Positions 14,328 to 20,849 of a stretch of DNA of 27,310 bases are shown here, one piece after another (positions within the stretch are counted from its first letter, which is position 1; each line of letters starts with the position of its first letter). The notes beneath the pieces are model-generated. The model was given only the letters and a program-made list of their open reading frames with translations. It made no database searches and had not been told where the DNA came from. The stretch covers positions 1 to 27,310 of IMG/VR virus record IMGVR_UViG_3300042335_000606. The stretch is one strand, 5' to 3'. The position numbers and the translations under genes are program-made. This DNA comes from a virus.

Positions 14328-14612
14328 ATGGCACATCTTGAATTGTTCAACGAATACGCAATTGCGGAGTCGTACGTCGCGCCCATCATATACAATTCCA
14401 AAATGGATTTGGAGGGCAATGAAGAAATGTGGGTGAATCAGTTCACCACGCAAGTGATTGCATCAGTCGCAGAACATTACGCAATCACATATTCCGAAGC
14501 GCGCAAGCGCATTTACTTGGATGTAAAAGATGATGCGCATTTTCGCAGATGCGACGTCTGCAAACTATTGGCGCACGCCGTAACGCTGAACGTACTTGTC
14601 GAAATTATTTGA
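14328..14612 (+). CDS. Unknown protein (94 aa)
   Basis: The start at 14328 follows the TCAAACAACA-type leader. The frame is open upstream to 14127, but that part crosses the terminator hairpin and is rejected. The protein starts AHLELFNEYAIAESYVAPII, has FTTQVIASVAEHYAITYSEA in the middle and ends RRCDVCKLLAHAVTLNVLVE. It seems mainly helical, with a single CDVC pair. The family is unknown. It lies 3 bases before the exonuclease gene and is probably in its operon. Confidence 0.6.
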   Translation: MAHLELFNEYAIAESYVAPIIYNSKMDLEGNEEMWVNQFTTQVIASVAEHYAITYSEARKRIYLDVKDDAHFRRCDVCKLLAHAVTLNVLVEII

Positions 14613-14615
14613 ACG

Positions 14616-15338
14616 ATGAAACGAAACTACATTTCACATTCAGCGTTGAAGGCATTTGCCAAATCGCCGAATCACTACCTTCAATACGTAGCGGGCGAAG
14701 CGCCGCGAACCGACGCAATGATTGCAGGCAGCGCGCTGCATTGCTTCATTTTGGAACCGCACGAATTCGATGCGCGTTACATCGTCGCACCGAAAGTTGA
14801 CAGACGCACAAAAGAAGGCAAAGAAATCTTTGAAGCGTTTTCACAGCAAGCCACGGGCCGCGATATTCTGACGCTTGCAGATTTCGAAAACATCCAACGA
14901 ATGCGTCAAGCGATATTCGACAACCCGACGGCATTGGGTTTGATTGAATCAGCGAACGCGTACGAACAAAGCATTGCGAAAGAATTGCAAGGCATTGAAT
15001 TCCGAGGCATCGCCGACGGGGTTTCAGACAATTGGATTTTCGATGTGAAGACAACACAAGACGCGTCGCCCGAGGCGTTTCAAAGACAAGCGCACAACCT
15101 CGGATATCACGAACAAGCGGCGCTATATACGCAAGCGTTCAATGTGCCGCGATTTTATTGGATTTGCGTTGAATCAGCAGCGCCGCACAACGTCGCGGTT
15201 TACATCCAAAGCGAACGCGCGCACAGAATGGCAACGGAACGCGTCGCGCGATTGATTGAACGCTTCAAAGAATGGGACGGAACGCCCGGCGGGTACTTCA
15301 ACGATGTTCGCGAACTTGACTTGCCGGGTTGGGCGTAA
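14616..15338 (+). CDS. RecE/exonuclease VIII-like PD-(D/E)XK nuclease
   Basis: The 240-residue protein has the pattern of RecE-type phage exonucleases. LKAFAKSPNHYLQYVAG (11-27) is followed by AMIAGSALHCFILEPHEF (34-51) with His42. Then come DRRTKEGKEIFEAF, GIADGV with Asp134, IFDVKTTQDASPEAF with Asp143 and Lys145 of the D-x-K motif, and NLGYHEQAALY with Gln167. These form the PD-(D/E)XK core that digests the 5' strand of double-stranded ends for single-strand-annealing recombination. A typical annealase (RecT/Erf) is not recognised in the window. The ATG at 14616 is 3 bases after the previous stop. Promoter P3 follows. Confidence 0.9.
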   Translation: MKRNYISHSALKAFAKSPNHYLQYVAGEAPRTDAMIAGSALHCFILEPHEFDARYIVAPKVDRRTKEGKEIFEAFSQQATGRDILTLADFENIQRMRQAIFDNPTALGLIESANAYEQSIAKELQGIEFRGIADGVSDNWIFDVKTTQDASPEAFQRQAHNLGYHEQAALYTQAFNVPRFYWICVESAAPHNVAVYIQSERAHRMATERVARLIERFKEWDGTPGGYFNDVRELDLPGWA

Positions 15339-15355
15339 AAAAACTTGACGAAAAG

Positions 15356-15414
15356 TTTGCAGGAAGACAGACGATGCAATATGTTTGCTCCATCAAACAA
15401 CAACACACACCACG
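15356..15414 (+). promoter_or_regulatory. Promoter-leader module P3
   Basis: TTTG (15356-15359), 20-nt spacer and TATGTTTG (15380-15387) are present. After 5 nt comes TCAAACAACAACACACACCACG directly before the ATG at 15415. It is nearly the same as P1 in boxes, spacing and leader. Confidence 0.85.
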
Positions 15415-15687
15415 ATGACCACCTACCAAACCTCTCAAATTCAGCAAGTTGCGTCTAAATTCAATGTTGAATACGCGAACTGCGGTCTGTCTTACATCAG
15501 CGGCTACGTCTGCGAAGGCCGTACATATCAAACGCAAGCGATTGCGTGGTTCGGTAACTGGGTAGTTTGCTTTGAAGAAGTGAACGGCGCGTGGTTGCCC
15601 ATCAAAGCAAGCAACGGCGACACGGGCACGACGTACACGAACCCGTGGACGTGGTTCGAAAAGAAGATGAACAAGTCGGCAAAGTGA
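15415..15687 (+). CDS. Unknown protein (90 aa)
   Basis: This is the first gene after promoter P3; the start directly follows CACACACCACG. The sequence is beta-rich and aromatic: VEYANCGLSYISGYVCEGRT, YQTQAIAWFGNWVVCFEEVN, GAWLPIKAS, NPWTWFEKKMNKSAK. A small barrel or sandwich is likely. I do not recognise the family. Promoter-proximal position implies strong expression. Confidence 0.6.
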   Translation: MTTYQTSQIQQVASKFNVEYANCGLSYISGYVCEGRTYQTQAIAWFGNWVVCFEEVNGAWLPIKASNGDTGTTYTNPWTWFEKKMNKSAK

Positions 15688-15698
15688 TACAAACAGCA

Positions 15699-15714
15699 TC
15701 AAACAACAACCACG
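15699..15714 (+). promoter_or_regulatory. TCAAACAACA leader without promoter box
   Basis: TCAAACAACAACCACG lies directly before the ATG at 15715, identical to the leader of P2 (14002-14017) but with no TAnnTTTG in front. This suggests the leader was copied for translation, not transcription. Confidence 0.6.
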
Positions 15715-15963
15715 ATGAACTACAACGGATGGACGAACTACGCGACTTGGAGGGTCGCCTTGGAATTCTTTGACGGATTTGAACCGCGCGACGTGTTCGA
15801 AAACTGGGACAATTGGGAACGCTGCCATCAAGCAAACCGATTGGAAGAAATGGTTGAAAATCACATCGAAGAATCACGGACGGATGATATGTTGTCGGGA
15901 TGGCTTGCGGCGTTTTTGAGCGACGTGAATTTTGTAGAAATCGCGAGAAAATTTGACGAATAA
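15715..15963 (+). CDS. NGWTNYxTW-type conserved phage protein
   Basis: This is an 82-residue protein beginning MNYNGWTNYATWRVALEFFD. The N-G-W-x-N-Y-x-T-W opening followed by a helical body is a widespread small phage family of unknown function. The rest is helical and acidic (RDVFENWDNWERCHQANRLE, MLSGWLAAFLSDVNFVEIAR). It has its own TCAAACAACA-type leader. Its stop overlaps the next start (TAATG at 15961-15965). Confidence 0.7.
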   Translation: MNYNGWTNYATWRVALEFFDGFEPRDVFENWDNWERCHQANRLEEMVENHIEESRTDDMLSGWLAAFLSDVNFVEIARKFDE

Positions 15964-16199
15964 TGAACACGCAGAATCAAGCAAACAGCGCGTTTGATAT
16001 CGACGCAATCAAAGCGATGGTACAAGAACAAGGTTCTTGCATCGTTTGCACCCTGCCGCAGTTCTTGGAGGTGACGGGCGTAGAATTTGGCAGCGACGAT
16101 TACCACGACGTGTTCGATTGGCTCGAAACAGAACTTGAATGTTCTGTGATTGTGAGCCAATACAACGATGTGGTCGCGACAAACGAAGAATGGAATTGA
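15963..16199 (+). CDS. Unknown protein (78 aa)
   Basis: The start overlaps the upstream stop (TAATG). It contains FDIDAIKAMVQEQGSCIVCT, LPQFLEVTGVEFGSDDYHDV and FDWLETELECSVIVSQYNDV. It looks like a small alpha/beta protein, acidic, with three Cys. No family is known to me. It belongs to the run of small accessory genes after promoter P3. Confidence 0.6.
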   Translation: MNTQNQANSAFDIDAIKAMVQEQGSCIVCTLPQFLEVTGVEFGSDDYHDVFDWLETELECSVIVSQYNDVVATNEEWN

Positions 16200-16219
16200 A
16201 CTTATCAGACAACACGACA

Positions 16220-16381
16220 ATGCCGAACATTCGCAGCACATCGTACCCTGAACGCGCCGCGCGCTCGTTCAACGAATGGCAAGACGACTTAAAATTTGAA
16301 CGCGACTTGGAACGCTTGCTTGACGACTTGAAGGCAAGCATCCGCAACAAAGTACGCGGAGCATATTACGCAAAGAAATGA
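16220..16381 (+). CDS. Unknown small charged helical protein (53 aa)
   Basis: The start at 16220 is chosen because CAACACGACA precedes it, nearly the same as the leader at 19889. In-frame ATGs at 16190 (63 aa) and 16139 are possible but overlap the previous gene. The product is Arg/Glu/Asp-rich and helical (YPERAARSFNEWQDDLKFER, LERLLDDLKASIRNKVRGAY). No function can be given. Its stop overlaps the next ATG (ATGA at 16378). Confidence 0.5.
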   Translation: MPNIRSTSYPERAARSFNEWQDDLKFERDLERLLDDLKASIRNKVRGAYYAKK

Positions 16382-16773
16382 GCAAGAAAAGCATTGAAGC
16401 GTTCCGCGAAGCGGCGCAATCAGGGTTGATAAAGACAATCGAACAACGCGTTTACATTGCGTTGTATGAAGCAGGCCCGATGGACTTGAAGGGGTTTCGC
16501 AGCAACGCAAGAACACAGAACATCAAACATCAAACATTGACGGCGGTTCTGTCGTCAATGCAAGACGAAGGATATTTGTGGCAGCAAGAGGAAACGGGAA
16601 AATGGCGCATCATTTGGACGCTCGATGAACAATCGTTTGCGATTGAACACAGACGCAAAGCGCGATTCATCAAATGGTGGTCGGTCGGCTTGCGCGAAAA
16701 TTTCTTTGAAGATTACAACCGCGTGGTTCGCGATGCGCTGTCTGCGCAAAGCCAAGCAGACAAAAACCAATGA
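16378..16773 (+). CDS. Winged-helix-like protein
   Basis: This is a 131-residue protein with an ATGA overlap at its start. Residues about 18-80 read as a winged helix: LIKTIEQRVYIALYEAGPMD, LKGFRSNARTQNIKHQTLTA, VLSSMQDEGYLWQQEETGKW, RIIW. A helical, aromatic C-terminal part follows (RKARFIKWWSVGLRENFFED). It may be a DNA-binding regulator of the accessory or late genes. Specific function is unknown. It is coupled to the next gene by another ATGA overlap (16770). Confidence 0.55.
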   Translation: MSKKSIEAFREAAQSGLIKTIEQRVYIALYEAGPMDLKGFRSNARTQNIKHQTLTAVLSSMQDEGYLWQQEETGKWRIIWTLDEQSFAIEHRRKARFIKWWSVGLRENFFEDYNRVVRDALSAQSQADKNQ

Positions 16774-16976
16774 AGCCGTACGACGACCGAGAACGCGCCG
16801 AAATAGCGTCGAACATACGAGCGTACGCCCGTGCGGGCGTTGTGCATTCCTACGGCATTAAAAACGCGAATTTGAAGCATTGCAAAGAGGCGCAACACGA
16901 ATTCAAACGCGCAATGGATTCCTTTGAATACGAATGGCTGATTTTGATGGCCGATAAAATCGAAGAACAATGTTGA
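16770..16976 (+). CDS. Unknown small helical protein (68 aa)
   Basis: The ATGA overlap upstream and the overlap with the ParB-like start downstream (ATG 16970) place it in a tightly coupled operon. The sequence (KPYDDRERAEIASNIRAYAR, HCKEAQHEFKRAMDSFEYEW, LILMADKIEEQC) is helical and charged. No motif is recognised. Confidence 0.55.
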   Translation: MKPYDDRERAEIASNIRAYARAGVVHSYGIKNANLKHCKEAQHEFKRAMDSFEYEWLILMADKIEEQC

Positions 16977-17578
16977 AACTTGGCTTGCAGAACGCGAAAA
17001 TCACCGCGCTCAAATCGAACCCGAAAAACCCGCGCGTTATCAAGAACGACAAGTTCAACAAACTTGTGCAGTCGATTCAAGAATTCCCTGCGATGCTTGA
17101 AGCGCGCCCGATTGTCTGTCGGCCCGACGGAGTGGTTTTGGGCGGCAATATGCGCCTCAAAGCGTCGCTTGAAGCAGGCATTCAGTCGCTGCCTGTACAC
17201 GTCGTCGATTGGAGCGAAGACAAACAAGAGGAATTCGTAATTAAAGACAACGCGTCGTTTGGTGAATGGGACTGGGATATCCTTGCCAACGAATGGGATG
17301 CGCAGCAAATCAGCGACTGGGGATTGAGCATCGGCAATTGGGCAGCAGGACACGACGCAAACAATCTGTCGGAATCGGACTTGGATTTGAATGAAGAATT
17401 CGACCCAATAGGAACGTCAAGCGATTTGTTCAAAGTCGTGTTTGTGTTCGCAAGCAAAGACGAAGCGGAAACCTATCTGCAAGGCATCAACGTAACACCC
17501 AAAAAAGCGGGACAAGTATGGCAAGTGGAAATTACCCCGTCTACATCGTATCAAAAGGGCGATTCAAAAACCCAATAA
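16970..17578 (+). CDS. ParB/Srx-like domain protein
   Basis: The 202-residue protein's N-terminal domain (about 8-120) fits the ParB/sulfiredoxin-like fold of phage proteins. ITALKSNPKNPRVIKNDKFN is followed by LVQSIQEFPAMLEARPIVCR, VVLGGNMRLKASLEAG (the GG-N-MR box, 58-62), LPVHVVDWSEDKQEEFVIKD and a WDWDILANEWDAQQISDWGL segment. The C-terminal part (LFKVVFVFASKDEAETYLQG) is a small alpha/beta unit. Relatives are often joined or adjacent to DNA-modification enzymes (methylases) in phages and mobile elements; no methylase is seen here. Instead the gene overlaps the glycosyltransferase gene by 61 bases, suggesting a shared role in DNA modification. Confidence 0.8.
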   Translation: MLKLGLQNAKITALKSNPKNPRVIKNDKFNKLVQSIQEFPAMLEARPIVCRPDGVVLGGNMRLKASLEAGIQSLPVHVVDWSEDKQEEFVIKDNASFGEWDWDILANEWDAQQISDWGLSIGNWAAGHDANNLSESDLDLNEEFDPIGTSSDLFKVVFVFASKDEAETYLQGINVTPKKAGQVWQVEITPSTSYQKGDSKTQ

Positions 17579-18321
17579 CCGCCCGGTATTTCATCGATTA
17601 CGGGTTGACGTTTTACGTTGTCGTCGAACCGCAAGAATTTGACGCGTACGCAGACAGCGTAGGCGCTCACCGCGTCCTAAAACTGCCGTTCTCAAATCTT
17701 GGGTTGGGCAGTTACCCTGCGCGCAACTTTGCGTGGTCGCATTCAATCGCAAACGGATACAGAAAACATTGGATATTTGACGACAACATCCAAGGGTTTG
17801 CAAAGTGGATTGACGGCAAAAAGAAATACATCAACGAAGGCGCGCACCCGCTTGCATACGTCGAAGCATTCGCAGAACAACACGGCATTGATATCGCAGG
17901 GTTTGAATACAGGTATTTTGTCGCGCGCCCACCAAAACGAGCGTTCAAAGTCAATTGCCACGTATACAGCGCGATGTTGATTAACAACGACCTGCCGTAC
18001 CGATGGCGCTTGAAGTACAACGAGGACGTGGATTTGTGCTTGCAGGTACTGCACAACGGAGGAAAGACAGCAAGTTGCGTTTACTATATGACAAACAAAA
18101 TCAGCACAGCGGCAAAGATGAAGGGCGGCAATCAAGACGAATTGTACAAAGGCAACGCACCGGCAAAGAAATTGTTGAAGGCAAAGACGCTTGAAGCCGT
18201 ATGGCCGCAGTACGCAAAGACAATCATTCGTTTCAATCGCATACATCACCACGTTGACTGGCGCATATTTCAAAAGCGATTGTTACACGTGAAACAAACG
18301 CCACAGAATGCAACGACCTAA
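17518..18321 (+). CDS. TET-associated-type glycosyltransferase (TAGT-like)
   Basis: This is a 267-residue GT-A-type enzyme. The start at 17518 leaves only a few residues before the core (YPVYIVSKGRFKNPITARYF). Motifs in order: VVVEPQEFDAY (35-44), LPFSNLGLGSYPARNFAWSH (56-75), HWIFDDNIQGF with the acidic pair Asp88-Asp89, FKVNCHVYSAMLINN (143-157), YNEDVDLCL (167-175), KGGNQDELY (202-210), and a closing RFNRIHHHVDW. This set (SKGR, PFSNLGxGSxPARN, DDN, NEDxDLCLQ, KGGNxDELY) is the pattern I know for TET/JBP-associated glycosyltransferases, which glycosylate oxidised bases in phage DNA. No TET/JBP oxygenase is recognised in the window, so the acceptor base is unknown. It overlaps the ParB-like gene and precedes the terminase genes. 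Confidence 0.85.
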   Translation: MASGNYPVYIVSKGRFKNPITARYFIDYGLTFYVVVEPQEFDAYADSVGAHRVLKLPFSNLGLGSYPARNFAWSHSIANGYRKHWIFDDNIQGFAKWIDGKKKYINEGAHPLAYVEAFAEQHGIDIAGFEYRYFVARPPKRAFKVNCHVYSAMLINNDLPYRWRLKYNEDVDLCLQVLHNGGKTASCVYYMTNKISTAAKMKGGNQDELYKGNAPAKKLLKAKTLEAVWPQYAKTIIRFNRIHHHVDWRIFQKRLLHVKQTPQNATT

Positions 18322-18333
18322 AAAGCAAGCACG

Positions 18334-18678
18334 ATGCCACGCAAAGAATTATTGAGCACAGCGACGACGAAAACGGCGATGCTTGACGCTTTGGAGAAAT
18401 CGTTGGGTATTGTAACGACTGCTTGTCAAGCCGTCGGCATTGACCGCGTAACGCATTATAGGTGGATGCGGGCGGATATGGAATACAAAGCAGCGGTCGA
18501 ATCAATTGCAGACAAAGCGTTGGATTTCGCCGAAACGCACCTTCACGCTTTGATAAAAGACAAGAATCCGGCGGCGGTGATATTCTTTTTGAAGACGAAA
18601 GGCAAAGCGCGCGGGTACGTCGAGCGTCAAGAAATCGAAGTTCAAGAATCGCGCCCGCTGTCTTGGTTTAAGGAATGA
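18334..18678 (+). CDS. terS: Terminase small subunit
   Basis: This is a 114-residue protein with an N-terminal HTH (LGIVTTACQAVGIDRVTHYR, WMRADMEYKAAVES), a helical middle (DKALDFAETHLHALIKDKNP) and the typical closing AAVIFFLKTKGKARGYVERQ. This is the small-terminase pattern. The DNA-binding part recognises the packaging site and the C-terminal part contacts the large subunit. It lies directly upstream of the large subunit, overlapping by 4 bases (ATGA at 18675). The start follows AAGCAAGCACG, similar to the CACG leaders. Confidence 0.85.
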   Translation: MPRKELLSTATTKTAMLDALEKSLGIVTTACQAVGIDRVTHYRWMRADMEYKAAVESIADKALDFAETHLHALIKDKNPAAVIFFLKTKGKARGYVERQEIEVQESRPLSWFKE

Positions 18679-19820
18679 AGTTAGCGCGTACGTATTACGA
18701 CGCGAAGTCGTGCGCGAAGCGCATTCAAGTACACCAAGGCGGGACGCGTTCAGGCAAAACGTATTCGCTCCTTTTGGTACTGATTGAACTTGCATACAAG
18801 AACACGAACGCAGGCGCGACAATCACAATTGCACGGAAGACGTTCCCCGCGTTGCGCGCGTCTGTAATGCGCGATTTCTTCGAAATACTGAACCGCGAAA
18901 ACATCTACAACGAAACGAACCACAACAAAAGCGATTCGACTTACATTCTCTTTGGCAATCTTGTCGAATTCATCAGCATTGACCAACCGCAAAAAGTACG
19001 CGGGCGCAAACGCGACGTTCTGTTTATCAACGAAGCGAACGAATTGACGCTTGAAGATTGGCGGCAATTGCTGATTCGCACAACGGGTAACATCTTGCTT
19101 GATTACAACCCGTCGGATGAATTCCATTGGCTATACGAGCAAGTAATACCGCGCGAAGACGCGGCGTTTTTCAAGACAACATATCTTGACAATCCGTTCC
19201 TTGATGAATCGTTGATTGCAGAAATCGAACGACTCAAAGACGCAGACGCAAATTTTTGGCGCGTCTACGGATTAGGCGAGCGCGGTCAATCGCGAAGCAC
19301 GATTTTCAATCATTATATACAAGCCGAAGAAATTACCTCGGATTGGAAGTTGCTTGCGTACGGCTTGGACTTTGGATATACAAACGACCCGACGGCTTGT
19401 GTTGCTGTGTACACAAACGGCACGGACTTGCTGTTTGATGAAGTATTGTATCAGCACGGGTTGGCAAACAGACAAATTGCGAAACTGCTTGACGTAGGCA
19501 AAGCGCCTATCATTGCCGATTCAGCAGAACCAAAGTCCATCGACGAACTACACGGATACGGGTTGAACGTACACCCTGCGCGCAAAGGCCCGGATTCTGT
19601 GCGCTCCGGCATTCAGTATCTGCATTCAAAACCTATGTACGTTACAGCGCGCAGCGTCAACCTGATTAAAGAACTACGCAATTACAAGTGGCGCGAAGAC
19701 AAGAACGGGCGTATCCTGAACGAACCCGTCGACGCATTCAACCACGCGATTGACGCCGCGCGCTACGCTGCGACGTTCAATTTGAGCAACCCGAACTTTG
19801 GGCGATATCGCATCGGGTGA
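18675..19820 (+). CDS. terL: Terminase large subunit
   Basis: This is a 381-residue packaging motor with an N-terminal ATPase and C-terminal nuclease. Walker A is GGTRSGKT (22-29), Walker B is VLFINEAN (115-122), and a coupling motif is likely at TTGN (136-139). The nuclease part has GLDFGYTNDP with Asp232, IIADSAEP with Asp282, and DAFNHAIDAARY with acidic residues near 353-360. The layout suits PBSX/Terminase_3-type enzymes. It is somewhat short (400-450 is common) but all motifs are present. It is the last gene before promoter P4. A circularly permuted assembly would fit headful packaging, though cos packaging is not excluded. Confidence 0.95.
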   Translation: MKLARTYYDAKSCAKRIQVHQGGTRSGKTYSLLLVLIELAYKNTNAGATITIARKTFPALRASVMRDFFEILNRENIYNETNHNKSDSTYILFGNLVEFISIDQPQKVRGRKRDVLFINEANELTLEDWRQLLIRTTGNILLDYNPSDEFHWLYEQVIPREDAAFFKTTYLDNPFLDESLIAEIERLKDADANFWRVYGLGERGQSRSTIFNHYIQAEEITSDWKLLAYGLDFGYTNDPTACVAVYTNGTDLLFDEVLYQHGLANRQIAKLLDVGKAPIIADSAEPKSIDELHGYGLNVHPARKGPDSVRSGIQYLHSKPMYVTARSVNLIKELRNYKWREDKNGRILNEPVDAFNHAIDAARYAATFNLSNPNFGRYRIG

Positions 19821-19839
19821 AAAAAAAGTTTGCTGAAAT

Positions 19840-19898
19840 GTTGCGCGCAAGAAATCCTTGCATATGTTTGTGGGGTCAAACAACAACACACCACGACA
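19840..19898 (+). promoter_or_regulatory. Promoter-leader module P4
   Basis: GTTG (19840-19843), 19-nt spacer and TATGTTTG (19863-19870) are present. After 5 nt comes TCAAACAACAACACACCACG plus ACA, then the ATG at 19899. The -33 box is weaker (GTTG) than in P1-P3, with a second TTTG further upstream (19829-19832). Confidence 0.8.
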
Positions 19899-20084
19899 AT
19901 GACCAAGAACAACAACACCGAAATTCAAATTGTAAACGAAAAATGTATCTATTTGACCAATAGCGATTGGGGTTGGTACATTCAACTTTCCGACGGATAC
20001 GTTTCGGATTATTTCAGCACAAAAAAAGAAGCCATCGCCCGCCGCGCTGAAATCAAGACGGATATCAAAAAAGGCATTTGGTGA
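19899..20084 (+). CDS. Unknown small protein (61 aa)
   Basis: This is a single-gene cassette between promoter P4 and the terminator at 20104. The start follows CACCACGACA; the upstream frame crosses the promoter and is rejected. The sequence (TKNNNTEIQIVNEKCIYLTN, SDWGWYIQLSDGYVSDYFST, KKEAIARRAEIKTDIKKGIW) suggests three strands then a basic helix. The family is unknown. With its own promoter and terminator it is a moron-like unit like the one at 14018. Confidence 0.6.
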   Translation: MTKNNNTEIQIVNEKCIYLTNSDWGWYIQLSDGYVSDYFSTKKEAIARRAEIKTDIKKGIW

Positions 20085-20103
20085 ACGGATATGAGGAACA
20101 CGC

Positions 20104-20126
20104 AAGGCGCTTCGGCGCCTTTTTTT
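20104..20126 (+). terminator. Terminator, AAGGCGC-TTCG-GCGCCTT
   Basis: The 7-bp stem (20104-20110 with 20115-20121), TTCG loop and T-run from 20120 to 20126 are nearly the same as the hairpin at 14283. It ends the P4 cassette. Confidence 0.9.
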
Positions 20127-20132
20127 GTGCCG

Positions 20133-20172
20133 TAACTTTGCAGAAAATCAAACATTCAACGTCAATCATACA
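20133..20172 (+). promoter_or_regulatory. Weak promoter-leader P5 for tail operon
   Basis: TAACTTTG (20133-20140) matches TAnnTTTG. After 7 nt comes TCAAACATTCAACG, leading to ATACA and the ATG at 20173. No TTTG is visible at the -33 place, which is occupied by the terminator stem. It could start the long tail transcript alone or with an activator such as the phage sigma-like factor. Confidence 0.5.
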
Positions 20173-20849
20173 ATGAAGCCGCCAAAGAACTGGAGCGACC
20201 TCACTTTGGGTCAATTGCAAGTCGCGTTATCAGACGCGTCCGATATCGTCAAAGCGGCCGCATTGCTTAACATCAGCGAAGCGAAGGCGCGCGAATTAAC
20301 GAGCATCGAAGTGGATGCGGTTTTAAGCGCGTTTAACGGCATATCCGAAACGGCAATACATCGCAACACGTTCCGATTGAATGGAACGGAATACGGCTTT
20401 ATAAATGATTGGGGCGAATTCTCAATTGGCGAATGGATTGACTGCGAAAAGTATCAAGCAGATTTTTGGCCCAACGCCCATCGACTTATCAGCGTGTTGT
20501 ACCGACCCATCAGAATGCGCGGCGGTGACAAATACATCATTGCGAAGTACACAGCGAAAGAAAACGCGGACGTCTTCAAGCAGATGCCTGCCGATTTGTT
20601 CAGTGGCGCGATGCTTTTTTTTTGGAATATAAGAACACAACGCTTGCAAACTTTGATTCACTCTTTGTTGGAAACGGAGGCGGAGGCGATGCGTTCGCTG
20701 TCAAATGGGGGTGGTACCCGGCAATCGTCGAATTGGCCCAAAACGATATCAGGCGGTTGGAAGAAATTACGGAACTTCCGACCCACGTTGTTCTTCAACA
20801 TCTTGCGTACCTCAAGGACTACGCGCAGCAATTGAAAAAACAGAAATGA
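20173..20849 (+). CDS. Probable tail assembly chaperone, split by a T9 frameshift site
   Basis: The zero frame runs from the ATG at 20173; a conserved-looking part ends at the T9 run (20615-20623). It includes GQLQVALSDASDIVKAAALL, YGFINDWGEFSIGEWIDCEK, HRLISVLYRPIRMRGGDKYI and FKQMPADLFSGAMLFF. This pattern (N-terminal helical part, GEWID, YRPI, MPAD-GA-FF) is known to me from Bacteroidota phage tail modules. In the zero frame the next 70 residues look like noise (to 20835). In the -1 frame, from TTG at 20622 to TGA at 20849, the sequence is protein-like (FDSLFVGNGG, KWGWYPAIVELAQND, LPTHVVLQHLAYLKDYAQQL). A -1 slip, or one T missing from the assembly, would give 225 residues. Confidence 0.7.
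20615..20623 (+). other. T9 slippery run, candidate -1 ribosomal frameshift site
   Basis: In the zero frame the codons are CTT TTT TTT TGG. With Phe codons in both P and A sites, a one-base backward slip keeps full pairing and leads to TTG GAA TAT AAG. Siphovirus tail-chaperone genes commonly use -1 slippage at this stage. A plain homopolymer error (T10 read as T9) would have the same effect on the protein. Confidence 0.55.

Noticed and set aside
16139-16219. Longer start (ATG 16139 or 16190) for the small helical protein
   Set aside because: Both lie in the previous gene; ATG 16220 has the CAACACGACA leader. The 16190 start is not excluded.
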